A DNA stretch of 64,000 nt from positions 1 to 64,000 of the forward strand of contig NZ_AUAC01000002.1 in assembly GCF_000428525.1 (NCBI RefSeq), given 5' to 3'. A program made the translations under genes and the position numbers. Positions within the stretch are counted from its first letter, which is position 1; every line of letters begins with the position of its first letter. The notes beneath the pieces are model-generated. The model was given only the letters and a program-made list of their open reading frames with translations, was not told the DNA's origin and ran no database searches. The DNA comes from Hellea balneolensis DSM 19091. Its GTDB lineage: Bacteria; Pseudomonadota; Alphaproteobacteria; Caulobacterales; Maricaulaceae. Positions 36,007 through 45,819 of this stretch are shown piece by piece.

Positions 36007-36009
36007 ATC

Positions 36010-36663
36010 TTGGCACGGCCCCGTATTACACTGAAACTTGCGACCTCCCTAGACGGTAAAATCGCGCTCGCCAATGGCATGTCAGAATGGATAACCGGAG
36101 AGAAAGCGCGGGCTGAAGGGCGTAAACTTCGCGCGCGGCACGACGCCATCGCTGTTGGGGCTAATACCGCCGTTCTTGATAACCCCCAATTGACAACACG
36201 TATTGATGGGGAAGAAGATCCTGTCCGCGTGATTTTCGATACAAATCTTCGATTATCATGGCGATCAAACCTTGCAAGGACGGCTAAGAAAACGCCTGTC
36301 TGGCTGTTCACGAATGTGACCACAGGTGAGAATGCCGAAGCTTTAGAAATGCAGGGCGTTAGATTGCTCAAAACACCTTTAAATGATGGTCTTGATTTGG
36401 GTTTTGCGATGAGTTTTCTTCATGAATATGGCATTGCATCGCTTCTCGTTGAAGGCGGCGGGACATTGGCGGCAAGTTTTTTGCGCCTCGATGCTATTGA
36501 TGTGATTGAGTGGTTTAGGGCGCCTATCATTTTAGGGGGTGACAGCCGAGGCTCAATAGGTGATTTGGGGCTCGAAAATATGAACCTCGCCAAGCGGTTC
36601 AATCGTATTGAGATTAGAGATTTGGGCGATGACCTTTACGAAAGATATGAGCGGATAGTTTAG
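36010..36663 (+). CDS. RibD reductase domain only (5-amino-6-ribosylaminouracil-phosphate reductase)
   Basis: The 217 residues match only the C-terminal reductase half of RibD: ITLKLATSLDGKIALANG, SEWITGEKARAEGRKLRARHDAI, VGANTAVLDNPQLTTR and LLVEGGGTLAASFLR. The N-terminal zinc deaminase half (with its HAE and PCxxxGxTPPC motifs) is absent, and there is no room for it, since nrdR ends three bases upstream. The start is TTG at 36010; no ATG fits. The pyrimidine deaminase step must be done by a separate protein elsewhere in the genome. The stop overlaps ribE by one base (TAGTG). Confidence 0.85.
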   Translation: MARPRITLKLATSLDGKIALANGMSEWITGEKARAEGRKLRARHDAIAVGANTAVLDNPQLTTRIDGEEDPVRVIFDTNLRLSWRSNLARTAKKTPVWLFTNVTTGENAEALEMQGVRLLKTPLNDGLDLGFAMSFLHEYGIASLLVEGGGTLAASFLRLDAIDVIEWFRAPIILGGDSRGSIGDLGLENMNLAKRFNRIEIRDLGDDLYERYERIV

Positions 36664-37283
36664 TGTTTACGGGTATCATAACAGATATAGGAATAATTAA
36701 GTCCGTTACGCGCGGAACTGGCGGAGAGTGGGGCGATACGCGTATGGATGTGACCTGTGCATATGACACTGACACAATCGATATCGGGGCCTCTATTTCT
36801 CATTCAGGGGCGTGTATGACTGTTATTGAGAAGGGCCCTGAATGGTATGCTATTGAAGTTTCCGATGAGAGCCTGTCTAAAACCACCTTGGATGATTGGG
36901 ATGAGGGCACGCGGGTCAATCTCGAGCGGGCTTTGACAGGCAAAGATGAAATGGGTGGACATTTAGTAACCGGCCACGTTGATGGTGTCGGAACTCTGAT
37001 TAGCCTTGAAGAGATTGCCGGATCTCACAAATTGCGGTTTGAAGCACCTGCCGAAATAGCCTTTGGTATTGCGCCCAAAGGTTCTATCACGATTGATGGT
37101 GTGTCCCTGACGGTGAATGACGTGGAGAACAACCAATTTGAGGTCAATATCATTCCTCATACGTGGCAAGTCACCACATTGGGGAAATTACAGGTTGGGA
37201 GCAAAGTAAATCTGGAAATCGACCTCATAGCACGTTATGTGGCCAGATACTTAGAGAATTCCCGGGCGCGTACGAAAGCATAG
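36663..37283 (+). CDS. ribE: Riboflavin synthase alpha chain
   Basis: This enzyme dismutates two 6,7-dimethyl-8-ribityllumazine molecules to riboflavin. The 206-residue protein has two lumazine-binding barrels. The first starts MFTGIITDIGII and contains HSGACMTVIEKG; the second starts around GHLVTGHVDGVGTL and contains SLTVNDVENNQFEVNIIPHTW. It starts at GTG 36663, coupled to the upstream reductase gene by TAGTG, and is one base before ribBX. Confidence 0.95.
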   Translation: MFTGIITDIGIIKSVTRGTGGEWGDTRMDVTCAYDTDTIDIGASISHSGACMTVIEKGPEWYAIEVSDESLSKTTLDDWDEGTRVNLERALTGKDEMGGHLVTGHVDGVGTLISLEEIAGSHKLRFEAPAEIAFGIAPKGSITIDGVSLTVNDVENNQFEVNIIPHTWQVTTLGKLQVGSKVNLEIDLIARYVARYLENSRARTKA

Positions 37284-37284
37284 C

Positions 37285-38433
37285 ATGTCAGATATCAAAT
37301 TGAATGAAGCCGACTCTCAGCAAACCTATAATCTCGCAACACCAGAAGAAATTATAGATGATGCCCGAAATGGCCGGATGTATATCCTTGTGGATGCTGA
37401 AGACCGTGAAAACGAAGGGGATCTCATTATCCCAGCTCAATTTGCAACACCTGATGCTATCAACTTTATGGCAAAATTCGGCCGTGGTCTAATTTGCTTG
37501 GCTATTGAACAGGCAAAAGCAGATGTTTTGGGTTTGTCGAATATGTCTGCTGATAACCGCTCACGTTTTGAAACAGCATTCACACAATCCATTGAGGCTC
37601 GTGAAGGTGTTACGACAGGGATAAGTGCTGGTGACCGCTCGCACACAATTCAAACCGCGATAGACCCAGAGAGTCGTGCTGATGATATTGTTTCTCCGGG
37701 GCATATGTTTCCGATTATTGCCAAGGATGGCGGTGTTTTAGTGAGAACAGGTCATACTGAAGCGTCAGTGGATATCTCGCGTATGGCGGGACTAAACCCA
37801 TCTGCCGTGATTTGCGAAATCATGAATGATGACGGCACAATGGCACGTCTAGACGATCTTGTTAAGTTTGCTCAATTCCATGGATTGAAAATCGGCACGA
37901 TTGAAGACCTTGTGGCCTATCGTATGAAGAAAGATCACTTCGTAAAGCATGTTGCGTCGTCTGATTTCACCTCGCAAAATGGCGATGATTTTAAAATTCA
38001 TGTCTATCGTAACTTCCTCGATGGAAAAGAGCATGTGGCTCTGTCTAAGGGAACGCCAAGCGATGATACTGAGACTCTTGTGCGTGTTCATAAAGTCGAT
38101 TTTGCGGGTGATATTCTCTATGAAGAAAGCCCGCGTTCAGGTTTGATTTGGGATGCGATGAAACAGCTCGCTGCGCATGACGGGCATTCCGTTCTCGTCC
38201 TTATTCGGGAAGGATCTATCGACACTCTTCTGGAGCGCCTCGGAGCCCATAAGAGCTTTGTGGACCGCAAGGAACAGAATATTCGTGAATATGGCGTTGG
38301 CGCGCAAATCCTCGCTCACCAAGGTGTTCAAAAGATGCGCTTGATTACGAATACCATGCCTAAACTCATTGGGCTTGAGGCTTATGATCTTGAACTTGTT
38401 GGCATCACGCCACTTGTCAGCGGAAGTAAATAG
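37285..38433 (+). CDS. ribB: RibBX: DHBP synthase fused to a degenerate GTP cyclohydrolase II domain
   Basis: Residues 1-215 are an intact 3,4-dihydroxy-2-butanone-4-phosphate synthase: [36 protein letters not shown] and [15 protein letters not shown]. Residues 217-382 keep the RibA fold ([39 protein letters not shown]) but have lost the zinc site. Where real GTP cyclohydrolase II has the Cys-x10-Cys-x-Cys signature there is no cysteine, and none occurs after residue 177. Such RibBX proteins are known in alphaproteobacteria, where the second domain no longer hydrolyses GTP. A separate RibA must therefore exist elsewhere. Confidence 0.9.
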   Translation: MSDIKLNEADSQQTYNLATPEEIIDDARNGRMYILVDAEDRENEGDLIIPAQFATPDAINFMAKFGRGLICLAIEQAKADVLGLSNMSADNRSRFETAFTQSIEAREGVTTGISAGDRSHTIQTAIDPESRADDIVSPGHMFPIIAKDGGVLVRTGHTEASVDISRMAGLNPSAVICEIMNDDGTMARLDDLVKFAQFHGLKIGTIEDLVAYRMKKDHFVKHVASSDFTSQNGDDFKIHVYRNFLDGKEHVALSKGTPSDDTETLVRVHKVDFAGDILYEESPRSGLIWDAMKQLAAHDGHSVLVLIREGSIDTLLERLGAHKSFVDRKEQNIREYGVGAQILAHQGVQKMRLITNTMPKLIGLEAYDLELVGITPLVSGSK

Positions 38434-38435
38434 AT

Positions 38436-38867
38436 ATGAAAATGCTCGTTATCGAAGCACGATTTTATGATAAAATCTCTGATGCGTTATTAGAGGGCGC
38501 ACTAGGCGCCCTCCAAGAGGCGAAAGTTGAAATCACAAAAGTAACGGTTCCCGGGGCTTTGGAAATTCCGCATGTTATCTCAATGGCAGAAGCGGCAAAT
38601 GCAGGGTTTGACGGTTATGTGGCCTTGGGCTGTGTCATTCGCGGTGAGACGACGCATTATGATTATGTCTGCCAGGAAAGTGCTCGCGCTATTATGGATT
38701 TGGCTGTTAATCAACAACTCGCTATTGGAAACGGAATCATAACAGTTGAAAACGAAGACCAAGCTTGGGCACGGGCGAGTAAAGACAAAAAGGATAAAGG
38801 TGGTTTTGCCGCAAATGCGGCATTGAAAATGATCAAAATCAGATCTGAGCTTAGTACAAAGCAATGA
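38436..38867 (+). CDS. ribH: 6,7-dimethyl-8-ribityllumazine synthase
   Basis: RibH joins the pyrimidine and the butanone phosphate to make lumazine, the substrate of RibE. The 143-residue protein shows [29 protein letters not shown] with the catalytic histidine H74, and [15 protein letters not shown]. The N-terminus ([12 protein letters not shown]) is slightly short. It lies two bases after ribBX and overlaps nusB by ATGA. Confidence 0.95.
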   Translation: MKMLVIEARFYDKISDALLEGALGALQEAKVEITKVTVPGALEIPHVISMAEAANAGFDGYVALGCVIRGETTHYDYVCQESARAIMDLAVNQQLAIGNGIITVENEDQAWARASKDKKDKGGFAANAALKMIKIRSELSTKQ

Positions 38868-39355
38868 ACAAGGGGCCTCATTCAAAGCTCCGCCGTGCCG
38901 CGCGATTAGCCGCGGTTCAAGCGCTTTATCAAATGGATGTTGGCGGTTCGCTTTCGACCTCAGTCGTAAAAGAATTTATTGAGCATCGCTTTGGACATGA
39001 AGACGAAAAGGATTATATTGTCGCCGATGAAGAGTTTTTCTCTGATCTTGTCGAAGGCGTTGTAAAATTCCAAAAAGAAATCGATAAGAGTATTTCGGAT
39101 AATCTTTCTGAGAAGTGGTCATTAAAGCGTCTTGATCTAACTCTACGGGCGATTATGCGTTCTGCTGGATATGAAATTCAACGCCGTCCCGATGTTCCTG
39201 CGCTCGTGATTATAGATCAGTACGTGTCAATTGCAGCTGATTTCTTCGAAGGTAAAGAGCCAGGTTTTGTTAATGGCGCTCTCGATAAAATGGCCAAGGC
39301 TGTGCGCGGAGCCGAATTTGGCCTTATTGGCGGACCTTCTGCGAGCCATGGGTGA
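38864..39355 (+). CDS. nusB: Transcription antitermination protein NusB
   Basis: NusB binds boxA RNA with NusE (S10) to support rRNA antitermination. The 163-residue helical protein has [37 protein letters not shown] and the [21 protein letters not shown] motif near the C-terminus. It overlaps ribH by four bases and thiL by eight, keeping the common alphaproteobacterial order. Confidence 0.95.
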   Translation: MNKGPHSKLRRAARLAAVQALYQMDVGGSLSTSVVKEFIEHRFGHEDEKDYIVADEEFFSDLVEGVVKFQKEIDKSISDNLSEKWSLKRLDLTLRAIMRSAGYEIQRRPDVPALVIIDQYVSIAADFFEGKEPGFVNGALDKMAKAVRGAEFGLIGGPSASHG

Positions 39356-40325
39356 ATTTGACTTTATAGCCACATATCTTGCCCCCCTCGCAGGGCCTGG
39401 CGGGTTAGGTTTGAAAGATGATGCGGCCTTTTTAAAACCGCATAAAGGCAAAGACCTAATTCTAACCAAAGATACCATGGTTGAAGGCGTACATTTTCCT
39501 AATGGTCATTATGGCGGCGACACAGCTGAGAAGCTCTTGCGAGTGAACCTGTCTGACTTGGCCGCCAAAGGTGCCAATCCAATAGGCTACTTACTCTCTA
39601 TTGCTTGGCCAAGAGATATTGAAACACGATATTTTTCTGGATTTGCTGCAGGACTTAAGGATGTTCAAGATGCCTATGATTTCACTTTGCTTGGAGGAGA
39701 CACCACATCAATCGATGGGCCTATGGTTGTTAGTGCCACTTTGCTTGGAGACGTACCAGAAGGCAAAATGGTGCGCAGATCCGGCGCAAATATAGGCGAT
39801 GACATATGGGTGACAGGAACAATTGGTGATGCTTATTTAGGTTTACAGTCTGTTCTTGGCGATGCGCTTGAGCCTCAGCCCGATGCTCAGGATTTATGGC
39901 ATTTCGAAGAGGCTTATTATCGCCCGGAACCCCGCCTCTTATTTCGTAAAACTTTGCGGACTTATGCCAATAGCTGTGCAGATATATCCGACGGATTAGT
40001 TGCGGATGCACGGCACCTGGCCAGAGCTGGTGAGATGAGGCTCGTTATTGATGCGGATAAAATACCGCTTTCCAGAGCCGCCGGCGCGTGGCTTGCAGGC
40101 CAAGAAAACGAAGAAGAAGCCTTCAAGACACTCATTACAGCGGGTGATGATTATGAACTCGTTTTTTCAGCATCTCCTGATGATGCCAACATGATTCGTA
40201 AAGGCGTCAAAGCTATAGGAGGAAGAGTGTCAAAGGTTGGAACTGTGGAAAACGGTGAGGGCGTTTCCATTTTATCGGATGGCAAAGTCATAACTTTTGA
40301 TAAGGCTGGCCATACACACTTTTAG
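39348..40325 (+). CDS. thiL: Thiamine-monophosphate kinase
   Basis: ThiL phosphorylates thiamine monophosphate to the active diphosphate. The 325-residue protein has GLKDDAAFLKP, TKDTMVEGVHFP with metal-binding residues, RVNLSDLAAKGANPIGYLLS and LLGGDTTSIDG, followed by the AIRS C-terminal domain (YANSCADISDGLVADARHLA). I placed the start at ATG 39348 because the family begins with a short GEFDFI segment; longer in-frame upstream residues only shadow nusB. A bidirectional terminator follows. Confidence 0.93.
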   Translation: MGEFDFIATYLAPLAGPGGLGLKDDAAFLKPHKGKDLILTKDTMVEGVHFPNGHYGGDTAEKLLRVNLSDLAAKGANPIGYLLSIAWPRDIETRYFSGFAAGLKDVQDAYDFTLLGGDTTSIDGPMVVSATLLGDVPEGKMVRRSGANIGDDIWVTGTIGDAYLGLQSVLGDALEPQPDAQDLWHFEEAYYRPEPRLLFRKTLRTYANSCADISDGLVADARHLARAGEMRLVIDADKIPLSRAAGAWLAGQENEEEAFKTLITAGDDYELVFSASPDDANMIRKGVKAIGGRVSKVGTVENGEGVSILSDGKVITFDKAGHTHF

Positions 40326-40341
40326 ATTTTCCAAAGAAAAA

Positions 40342-40375
40342 CCCGAAAGAAGGTCTGACCTTTTTTCGGGCTTTT
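40342..40375. terminator. Bidirectional terminator between thiL and bamE
   Basis: CCCGAAAGAAGG (40342-40353) pairs with CCTTTTTTCGGG (40359-40370) with one wobble around a TCTGA loop, flanked by A-rich and T-rich runs on either side. It can end both the plus-strand riboflavin/thiL transcript and the minus-strand bamE transcript. Confidence 0.8.
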
Positions 40376-40397
40376 AAGAAGACCTGGTTGGCGTCAT

Positions 40398-40904
40398 CTA
40401 ACGACCGCCTGGTCCTCCTCCCCCCCCGGGAATGTCTTGCTGTCCGCCAATTTGTTCTGTTGGCAAACGTCCGATGGTGCCGAAAATCTGCTCAAGTACT
40501 GAAAGCTCTCGGCCACGAGTCGGTGTTTTTCTGTTTACGTAATCAACATAGCGGCCATCTTCAATACCATATTCAGCGACTTTGGTAACTTGACCATCTT
40601 CGTTAAATGTAATTGCTGTTATGCTTCGGTCTTCGACTTTTGGCCGCAGATACGCATAACGCTGACGCACCGCATTCATATAAAACCATGTGTCGTCTTT
40701 GATGTCTTCGTCAAATGTTGATTTTACTGAAGGGTTACCGAGGCGTGCCAATACGGTTGCTTTAGTATCAGTATCAGGGTTCACTTCTTGTGGTTTAGCA
40801 TCCACGGTAGGAACATATCCATGTGTTCGAAGAACGGGGTTGCAAGCTGTTAAAACCCCAGCGAGCGCGGCAAGTGCGACAGTTTTAGCAATGAAACGAG
40901 TCAT
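40398..40904 (-). CDS. bamE: Outer membrane assembly lipoprotein BamE
   Basis: BamE is a small lipoprotein of the BAM complex that inserts beta-barrel proteins in the outer membrane. The 168-residue protein has a lipobox LTAC (Cys21), then TDTKATVLARLGNPSVKSTFDEDIKDDTWFYM and the repeat AITFNEDGQVTKVAEYGI, which match the SmpA/OmlA fold. The tail is proline/glycine-rich and ends in PGGGGGPGGR. I chose ATG 40904 because it gives a proper lipoprotein signal; an upstream in-frame start would add 37 unrelated residues. Confidence 0.9.
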   Translation of the reverse strand: MTRFIAKTVALAALAGVLTACNPVLRTHGYVPTVDAKPQEVNPDTDTKATVLARLGNPSVKSTFDEDIKDDTWFYMNAVRQRYAYLRPKVEDRSITAITFNEDGQVTKVAEYGIEDGRYVDYVNRKTPTRGRELSVLEQIFGTIGRLPTEQIGGQQDIPGGGGGPGGR

Positions 40905-40995
40905 ATAACGCTTTTGTTTGTTTGAACTTTCGCTATGACCTAGCGAAACGCCCATTGGCTGGCAATAGGCTATGTGTAAATTTAACGGATTGTAA

Positions 40996-41544
40996 GTGAC
41001 AGGATTTTTCAGCAAATTATTTGGACGTAAAGACCCCGCCTTAGAAGACGCCGCGAGGATTTACAGCGCGCTAATGGAGCAAGCTCGCAAAGCAGAGTTT
41101 TACGGAGATGGAAAAGCCCCTGATAATTATGACGGCCGTATTGATATTTTAACTTTGCACATCGCCGTTATCTTGGAAGCTTTGTCGGTTCATGGCAAAC
41201 AAGGTGAGCTTCTTTCGCAAGCTATTTTTGATGTCATGCGTGATGATTTTGAGATTGCGATGCGCGAAGAGGGCCTTTCAGATACAGGAATAAAACGCCG
41301 TATAAAGCCCATGATGCAGCTCTTTTACACACGGGTTAAGGCCTATACTCAAGCAATTAAGAGCCCCGAAACTAAAGTCAGTCTTGAGCAGGCGCTTAAA
41401 GACGGGCTTTTGGAGGGCAGAGAGAGTATGTATGCATCGAGCTTAGCGGCCTACACGGTGTCGTTTTCTCAAAATCTTCAGGATATTAGTTTGGGTCAAA
41501 TCGCCTTAACTGATTTTGCTATTCCGGAAGCGCCAAACCTTTAA
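40996..41544 (+). CDS. Ubiquinol-cytochrome c chaperone family protein
   Basis: This 182-residue protein resembles the CBP3/UQCC1 chaperone domain (PF03981), which assists cytochrome b maturation in the bc1 complex. It includes ARIYSALMEQARKAEFYGDG, DGRIDILTLHIAVILEAL and FDVMRDDFEIAMREEGLSD. It starts at GTG 40996, divergent from bamE with about 90 bases between. Gene order bamE, this chaperone, plsX is usual in alphaproteobacteria, but the DUF177 (YceD) gene normally found next is absent. Confidence 0.85.
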   Translation: MTGFFSKLFGRKDPALEDAARIYSALMEQARKAEFYGDGKAPDNYDGRIDILTLHIAVILEALSVHGKQGELLSQAIFDVMRDDFEIAMREEGLSDTGIKRRIKPMMQLFYTRVKAYTQAIKSPETKVSLEQALKDGLLEGRESMYASSLAAYTVSFSQNLQDISLGQIALTDFAIPEAPNL

Positions 41545-41634
41545 AACCATCTGAATTCTTTCACCAATTTTAGTTAGCCTCTCACAGCTTCATCCCTTAT
41601 AGACCCCTTGAATATAAGTTTTAGGAAGGGCTTT

Positions 41635-42687
41635 ATGCTCGAAGGGTTAATAGTTTCGATTGATGCTATGGGGGGAGATGATGCTCCTGGTATCGTTATT
41701 AAGGGCATCGAGTATTTCCTGAAACACGAGGGAAAGAACAGACGTGCCCGTTTTTTGCTGCATGGTGATGAAAAGGCTCTTGCGCCGCTACTTTCCAAAG
41801 CCCCCTTAACCAAAGCCCGTTCGGAAGTCCGTCATACAGAGCTGTCTATCGCCATGGACGAAAAGCCTTCACAAGCGCTGCGGAGAGGTAAGGGCAGTTC
41901 CATGTGGAACGCGATTGAGTCCGTAAAGCAAGGGGAAGCGACAATTGCCCTTTCTGCCGGTAATACGGGCGGGTTGATGGCGATTTCGAAAGTGCGGTTG
42001 CGTATGAAACCTGGCGTTCAAAGGCCAGCCCTTGCCGCGACCTGGCCGAACGCAAATGGTATGGGTGTGGTGCTTGATGTAGGAGCAAACGTCGATTGCG
42101 ATGCGGCACAACTCACCGAATTTGCTGTGTTGGGTGAAGCTTATTACCGGGCACTGTATAAAGTCAAAAGCCCCCGGGTTGGACTTTTAAATGTCGGCTC
42201 CGAAGAAGGAAAAGGTAATGATACCGTGAAGGCGGCACATGAGCGTCTTTCCCAAAGTGAACTTGGTTTGAATTATATTGGGTATGTAGAGGGCAATGAC
42301 ATCTCAATGGGCGGAGCCGAAGTTTTTGTCACTGATGGCTTTGCCGGAAATCTTGCTTTGAAGACGGCTGAGGGAACGGCCAAGCTGATTGGGACATATT
42401 TTAGGGTCGCTTTGCAGAATAGCGTTTGGTCTAAATTTACAACTTTTTTGAATATGTTCGCGCTGCGCAAGCTTCGCAAACAAATCGATCCGCGTAATGT
42501 CAATGGCGCTGTATTGCTAGGTCTCAACGGCATTGTGATTAAAAGTCATGGCGGGACAGATCACGTTGGCTTTTCTACGGCGCTTGGCAAAGCCATTGGC
42601 TTGGCGGAGAGTGACTTCATGGAGGAGATTGACCGTACGCTTGATGCTTTGCATGAGGAAGATGTCGATATAGGATTTATCGCATGA
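41635..42687 (+). CDS. plsX: Phosphate acyltransferase PlsX
   Basis: PlsX makes acyl-phosphate from acyl-ACP for phospholipid synthesis. The 350-residue protein has [18 protein letters not shown] at the start, [55 protein letters not shown] and [10 protein letters not shown]-like [11 protein letters not shown] near the end. I chose ATG 41635 because AGGAAGGG lies 5 bases upstream; a TTG 27 bases earlier is less likely. It overlaps fabH by ATGA. Confidence 0.94.
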   Translation: MLEGLIVSIDAMGGDDAPGIVIKGIEYFLKHEGKNRRARFLLHGDEKALAPLLSKAPLTKARSEVRHTELSIAMDEKPSQALRRGKGSSMWNAIESVKQGEATIALSAGNTGGLMAISKVRLRMKPGVQRPALAATWPNANGMGVVLDVGANVDCDAAQLTEFAVLGEAYYRALYKVKSPRVGLLNVGSEEGKGNDTVKAAHERLSQSELGLNYIGYVEGNDISMGGAEVFVTDGFAGNLALKTAEGTAKLIGTYFRVALQNSVWSKFTTFLNMFALRKLRKQIDPRNVNGAVLLGLNGIVIKSHGGTDHVGFSTALGKAIGLAESDFMEEIDRTLDALHEEDVDIGFIA

Positions 42688-43643
42688 TCCGGAGTGTCAT
42701 CAAAGGTATCGGCAGTTACCTGCCGCAGAAGATACTATCCAATGCTGAGCTTTCAGAACGCGTTGAAACCTCAGATGAGTGGATTCGTGAACGTACCGGA
42801 ATAGGGCAGCGTCATATCGCGGCTGAAGGGGAATGTACTTCTGACCTCGGTCTCGCCGCCGCTCAAGCCGCTTTGAACGATGCAGGTATGAGCGCTGATG
42901 ATATTGACCTTATTGTTGTTGCCACGACAACCCCCGATTATACCTTCCCGTCTACGGCAACGATTATTCAGCATAAGCTTGGTATAAAGCATGGAGCAGC
43001 CTTTGATCTGCAAGCCGTGTGTAGCGGTTTTATTTACGGCGTGAATGTCGTGGATGCTCTGCTGAAATCTGGCACAGCAAAAAATGCATTACTGATCGGC
43101 GCGGAAACATTTTCCCGTATTTTGGATTGGGAAGACCGCACAACTTGCGTCCTGTTTGGGGATGGGGCTGGAGCTGTCGTGGTCTCTGCGCAAGAAGGTT
43201 CGGATGACGGCATCTTAAGCACATTCATCCGCTCCAATGGTGAACACCGCGAGCTGCTTTATGTCGATGGCGGGCCGTCCAAAACACAGACTGTCGGGCA
43301 TGTGCGAATGATCGGAAATCAAGTCTTCAAACACGCCGTCAAAGACATTGCAGGCGCAATGCAGGACTGCGCTGAAAAGGCAGGTATTCCCATTTCTGAT
43401 ATTGACTGGTTTGTGCCGCATCAAGCCAATCAGCGTATTTTAAACGGCGTAGCAAAGCGGTTAAAGCTTGACCCAAAGCAGGTCATCTCAACCGTTGAAT
43501 ATCACGCGAATACCTCTGCGGCCTCCGTCCCGCTCGCAATGGATGTTGCTGTCAAAGATGGCCGCATTAAACGCGGCGACCTCGTCATGCTCGAAGCTTT
43601 TGGCGGCGGCTTTACTTGGGGCGCAGCGCTTTTTAAGTTTTAA
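42684..43643 (+). CDS. fabH: 3-oxoacyl-[acyl-carrier-protein] synthase III
   Basis: FabH starts fatty acid synthesis by condensing acetyl-CoA with malonyl-ACP. The 319-residue thiolase-fold protein has the catalytic triad C113 ([12 protein letters not shown]), H246 ([12 protein letters not shown]) and N276 ([13 protein letters not shown]), plus [14 protein letters not shown] at the N-terminus. It is coupled to plsX. In most relatives ihfA follows directly; here ihfA is 9.4 kb away (53074). Confidence 0.96.
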   Translation: MIRSVIKGIGSYLPQKILSNAELSERVETSDEWIRERTGIGQRHIAAEGECTSDLGLAAAQAALNDAGMSADDIDLIVVATTTPDYTFPSTATIIQHKLGIKHGAAFDLQAVCSGFIYGVNVVDALLKSGTAKNALLIGAETFSRILDWEDRTTCVLFGDGAGAVVVSAQEGSDDGILSTFIRSNGEHRELLYVDGGPSKTQTVGHVRMIGNQVFKHAVKDIAGAMQDCAEKAGIPISDIDWFVPHQANQRILNGVAKRLKLDPKQVISTVEYHANTSAASVPLAMDVAVKDGRIKRGDLVMLEAFGGGFTWGAALFKF

Positions 43644-43655
43644 AGGCTTCTAAAC

Positions 43656-44651
43656 TTAACTGTTCGGTTCTTGTACTGCAGAGGGCATTTGGCCCAAGAC
43701 ATCCATAACAGATTTAATAAGCGGGATCTCATGCTGCATTGCCCGATATCCACGTTCGATAAGTTCATCTGCTTTGGTAAACTCAAGCATTCCTATGTGG
43801 CCGATACGCGGCGCAACAAAGACATCGGGCGGGTCCCCTGCTAATCTAGAGCGAGAAATACGGTCCATAACAATATTTAACGTCCCCATCATAACAGAGC
43901 CTATCTTTGGCCCTTTGCCGGGCTTTGAGTCCCCAATCATTGATTTTATTAAAAGGCGGTCAGGACGTAATTTGTTCAGGGATTGTGAGGCAAGTTCAAA
44001 CGGGTCCGCTGTGTCGTCCTCATCCTCGTCTTCGAAGTTCATCTCATGAGAGCTTCCTATAGGACCAAAGGCGTCTCCGTTTAAGCTTACAGCGATAACC
44101 ATATGTGCCCCCAAAGCACGGCAAGCTGAGACTGGGACGGGATTCACAAGAGCGCCATCAATCATATAACGCCCATCAATTTTAATAGGTTCAAACGCGC
44201 CGGGAAGGGCATAAGAGGCGCGTACAGCAGGAACCATTGGACCCCGTTGCAACCAAACCTCGTATCCGGTGCGAAGATCGCATGCGACAGCTGCAAATTT
44301 TCGGTCCAAATCTTCAATCCGGGTATCCCCAAGGTAATGATTTAGAACACGGGCGAGGCGCTCCCCACGTAAGAAACCGGATCCTCCCCAGCGGACATCC
44401 ATATAGCTCATCATTCGCCGCTTATTTAGCGCACGTGCCCAGTTTTCCAATACGTCGAGCTTACCCGCAAGATAGGCTCCGCCGACAACCGCGCCGATAG
44501 ACGTTCCTGCGATGATGTCTGGCTTAATACCGGCTTCGATTAAAGCACGAAGCGCCCCTATATGCGCCCACCCCCGGGCTACGCCGCCGCCAAGAGCCAA
44601 TCCCAAGGGGGGCGTTTTATTGTCACCAATGCTGTCAGGGTCGAGTCTCAT
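43656..44651 (-). CDS. Patatin-like phospholipase (RssA-like)
   Basis: This 331-residue protein has the patatin oxyanion motif ALGGGVARGWAHIG, the nucleophile S51 in AGTSIGAVVGG and the catalytic D165 in MIDGALVNPVP, a Ser-Asp dyad. It probably hydrolyses lipid esters at the inner face of the membrane. The C-terminal half includes an acidic EDEDEDDT linker and a helical region. It faces fabH tail to tail with a 12-base gap. Confidence 0.9.
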   Translation of the reverse strand: MRLDPDSIGDNKTPPLGLALGGGVARGWAHIGALRALIEAGIKPDIIAGTSIGAVVGGAYLAGKLDVLENWARALNKRRMMSYMDVRWGGSGFLRGERLARVLNHYLGDTRIEDLDRKFAAVACDLRTGYEVWLQRGPMVPAVRASYALPGAFEPIKIDGRYMIDGALVNPVPVSACRALGAHMVIAVSLNGDAFGPIGSSHEMNFEDEDEDDTADPFELASQSLNKLRPDRLLIKSMIGDSKPGKGPKIGSVMMGTLNIVMDRISRSRLAGDPPDVFVAPRIGHIGMLEFTKADELIERGYRAMQHEIPLIKSVMDVLGQMPSAVQEPNS

Positions 44652-44754
44652 AATTATCTGTAACGTAAGCTGACACGAAAATGAACGTCTATCTCAGGCA
44701 AAATTCAGTCTTGCTTTGTTAGGTCTGTAAAAACACCAAAATAAAGGGCCGCAT

Positions 44755-45366
44755 ATGAGAGTTTCAATTTTAAACATCGCAATTATATCAACTGCCGTGA
44801 TCGGACTTGCCGGCTGCGCCTCTATTTCCGAAAGCCAATGCGTGTCTGGCAGTTGGAGTGACATAGGATATAAAGACGGGGTCAATGGTAAACCGCGTGA
44901 CAAACTTGCTGACTATGCAAAGACGTGTGCCAAATATGGCGTCCAGCCGGATCGTAAGCTTTACCTCACAGCTTTTGAGAGTGGTTTGACCAAATATTGT
45001 ACTTATGAACAAGGCTTTGAATTGGGTGAAAACGGCAGCAGCTATAATCAAGTCTGTTCTGGGGCTGAGACTTCAGGCTTTTCTCAGGGCTATGATGAGG
45101 GGCGCGCCGCTTATGAAATCTATAAAGAGCATAAAAGGCTTGTCGAAAACTATGACGACATGCTTGAGGCCTTAGTCAATGTGCGCGGGCGGCTTGCTGG
45201 CGATATTATTGATAAGGACGATGAGGGTAACGTTATCCCTCTCAGCGCTAAAGAGCGAAAGCGCTTAATTAAAAAGCAATACCGCCTAGAAGGTGAGTTA
45301 GATGATTTAAGACAGGATGTTCGAGAGTTCGAATATGAGAATGATATATCACGGCACAGTTTTTAA
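44755..45366 (+). CDS. DUF2799 lipoprotein
   Basis: This 203-residue protein has a lipobox LAGC (Cys21), followed by WSDIGYKDGVNGKPRDKL, YLTAFESGLTKYCTYEQGFELG and GFSQGYDEGRAAYEIYKEH, which fit DUF2799. Residues about 130-200 form a charged coiled-coil-like helix pair. Function is unknown; it is presumably attached to the periplasmic side of the outer membrane. Its stop overlaps the lrp stop on the opposite strand. Confidence 0.8.
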   Translation: MRVSILNIAIISTAVIGLAGCASISESQCVSGSWSDIGYKDGVNGKPRDKLADYAKTCAKYGVQPDRKLYLTAFESGLTKYCTYEQGFELGENGSSYNQVCSGAETSGFSQGYDEGRAAYEIYKEHKRLVENYDDMLEALVNVRGRLAGDIIDKDDEGNVIPLSAKERKRLIKKQYRLEGELDDLRQDVREFEYENDISRHSF

Positions 45367-45794
45367 CGTTTTAATCTTGTCGATAAAATCACGGAACTCA
45401 CCGTGCGTTCAACGCCTTCAATCGCGATGATCTTGTCTATCATGCCATCAAGGTCTGTGACGCTCATAGCCGCGACTTCGGCTATAAGATCGTGCGGACC
45501 AGAGACTGAGTAGATCGCGCGTATACCTTCGAGCTTTTCCATCTGGGAGATAATTTCTGCTGTCATGCGAGGGCTGACCGTAATCATGACGTGAGCTTTG
45601 ATTTCCTGGTCGAGATATTCAGAAGTCAATTGCACAGTGTAACCGGCTATAACACCTTCTGTTTCCAATCTTTCAAGGCGTTTTTGTACCGTAGAGCGTG
45701 AAAGTCCTAATATCTGAGCAAGCTGCGTTGTTGTCGCTCTGGCATTGCCGCGCAAGACGGAGAGGAGCTGTTGATCTTTGAAAGTTACGCGCAT
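45363..45794 (-). CDS. Lrp/AsnC-family transcriptional regulator
   Basis: This 143-residue protein has an N-terminal HTH (ARATTTQLAQILGLSRSTVQKRLERLETEG) and a C-terminal RAM ligand domain (SGPHDLIAEVAAMSVTDLDGMI). Such proteins sense amino acids and assemble as octamers. It is divergent from astA, and two direct-repeat sites lie in the shared gap, so it probably controls astA and perhaps the adjacent acyl-CoA dehydrogenase in response to arginine or lysine (inference). I chose ATG 45794 over a TTG two codons upstream. Confidence 0.9.
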   Translation of the reverse strand: MRVTFKDQQLLSVLRGNARATTTQLAQILGLSRSTVQKRLERLETEGVIAGYTVQLTSEYLDQEIKAHVMITVSPRMTAEIISQMEKLEGIRAIYSVSGPHDLIAEVAAMSVTDLDGMIDKIIAIEGVERTVSSVILSTRLKR

Positions 45795-45819
45795 TGTCAA
45801 AATAATTCCTCAATTTGAA

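Noticed and set aside
35457-36009. FMN riboswitch ahead of the riboflavin genes
   Set aside because: nrdR directly precedes the rib genes and no RFN-like structure fits in the short gaps.
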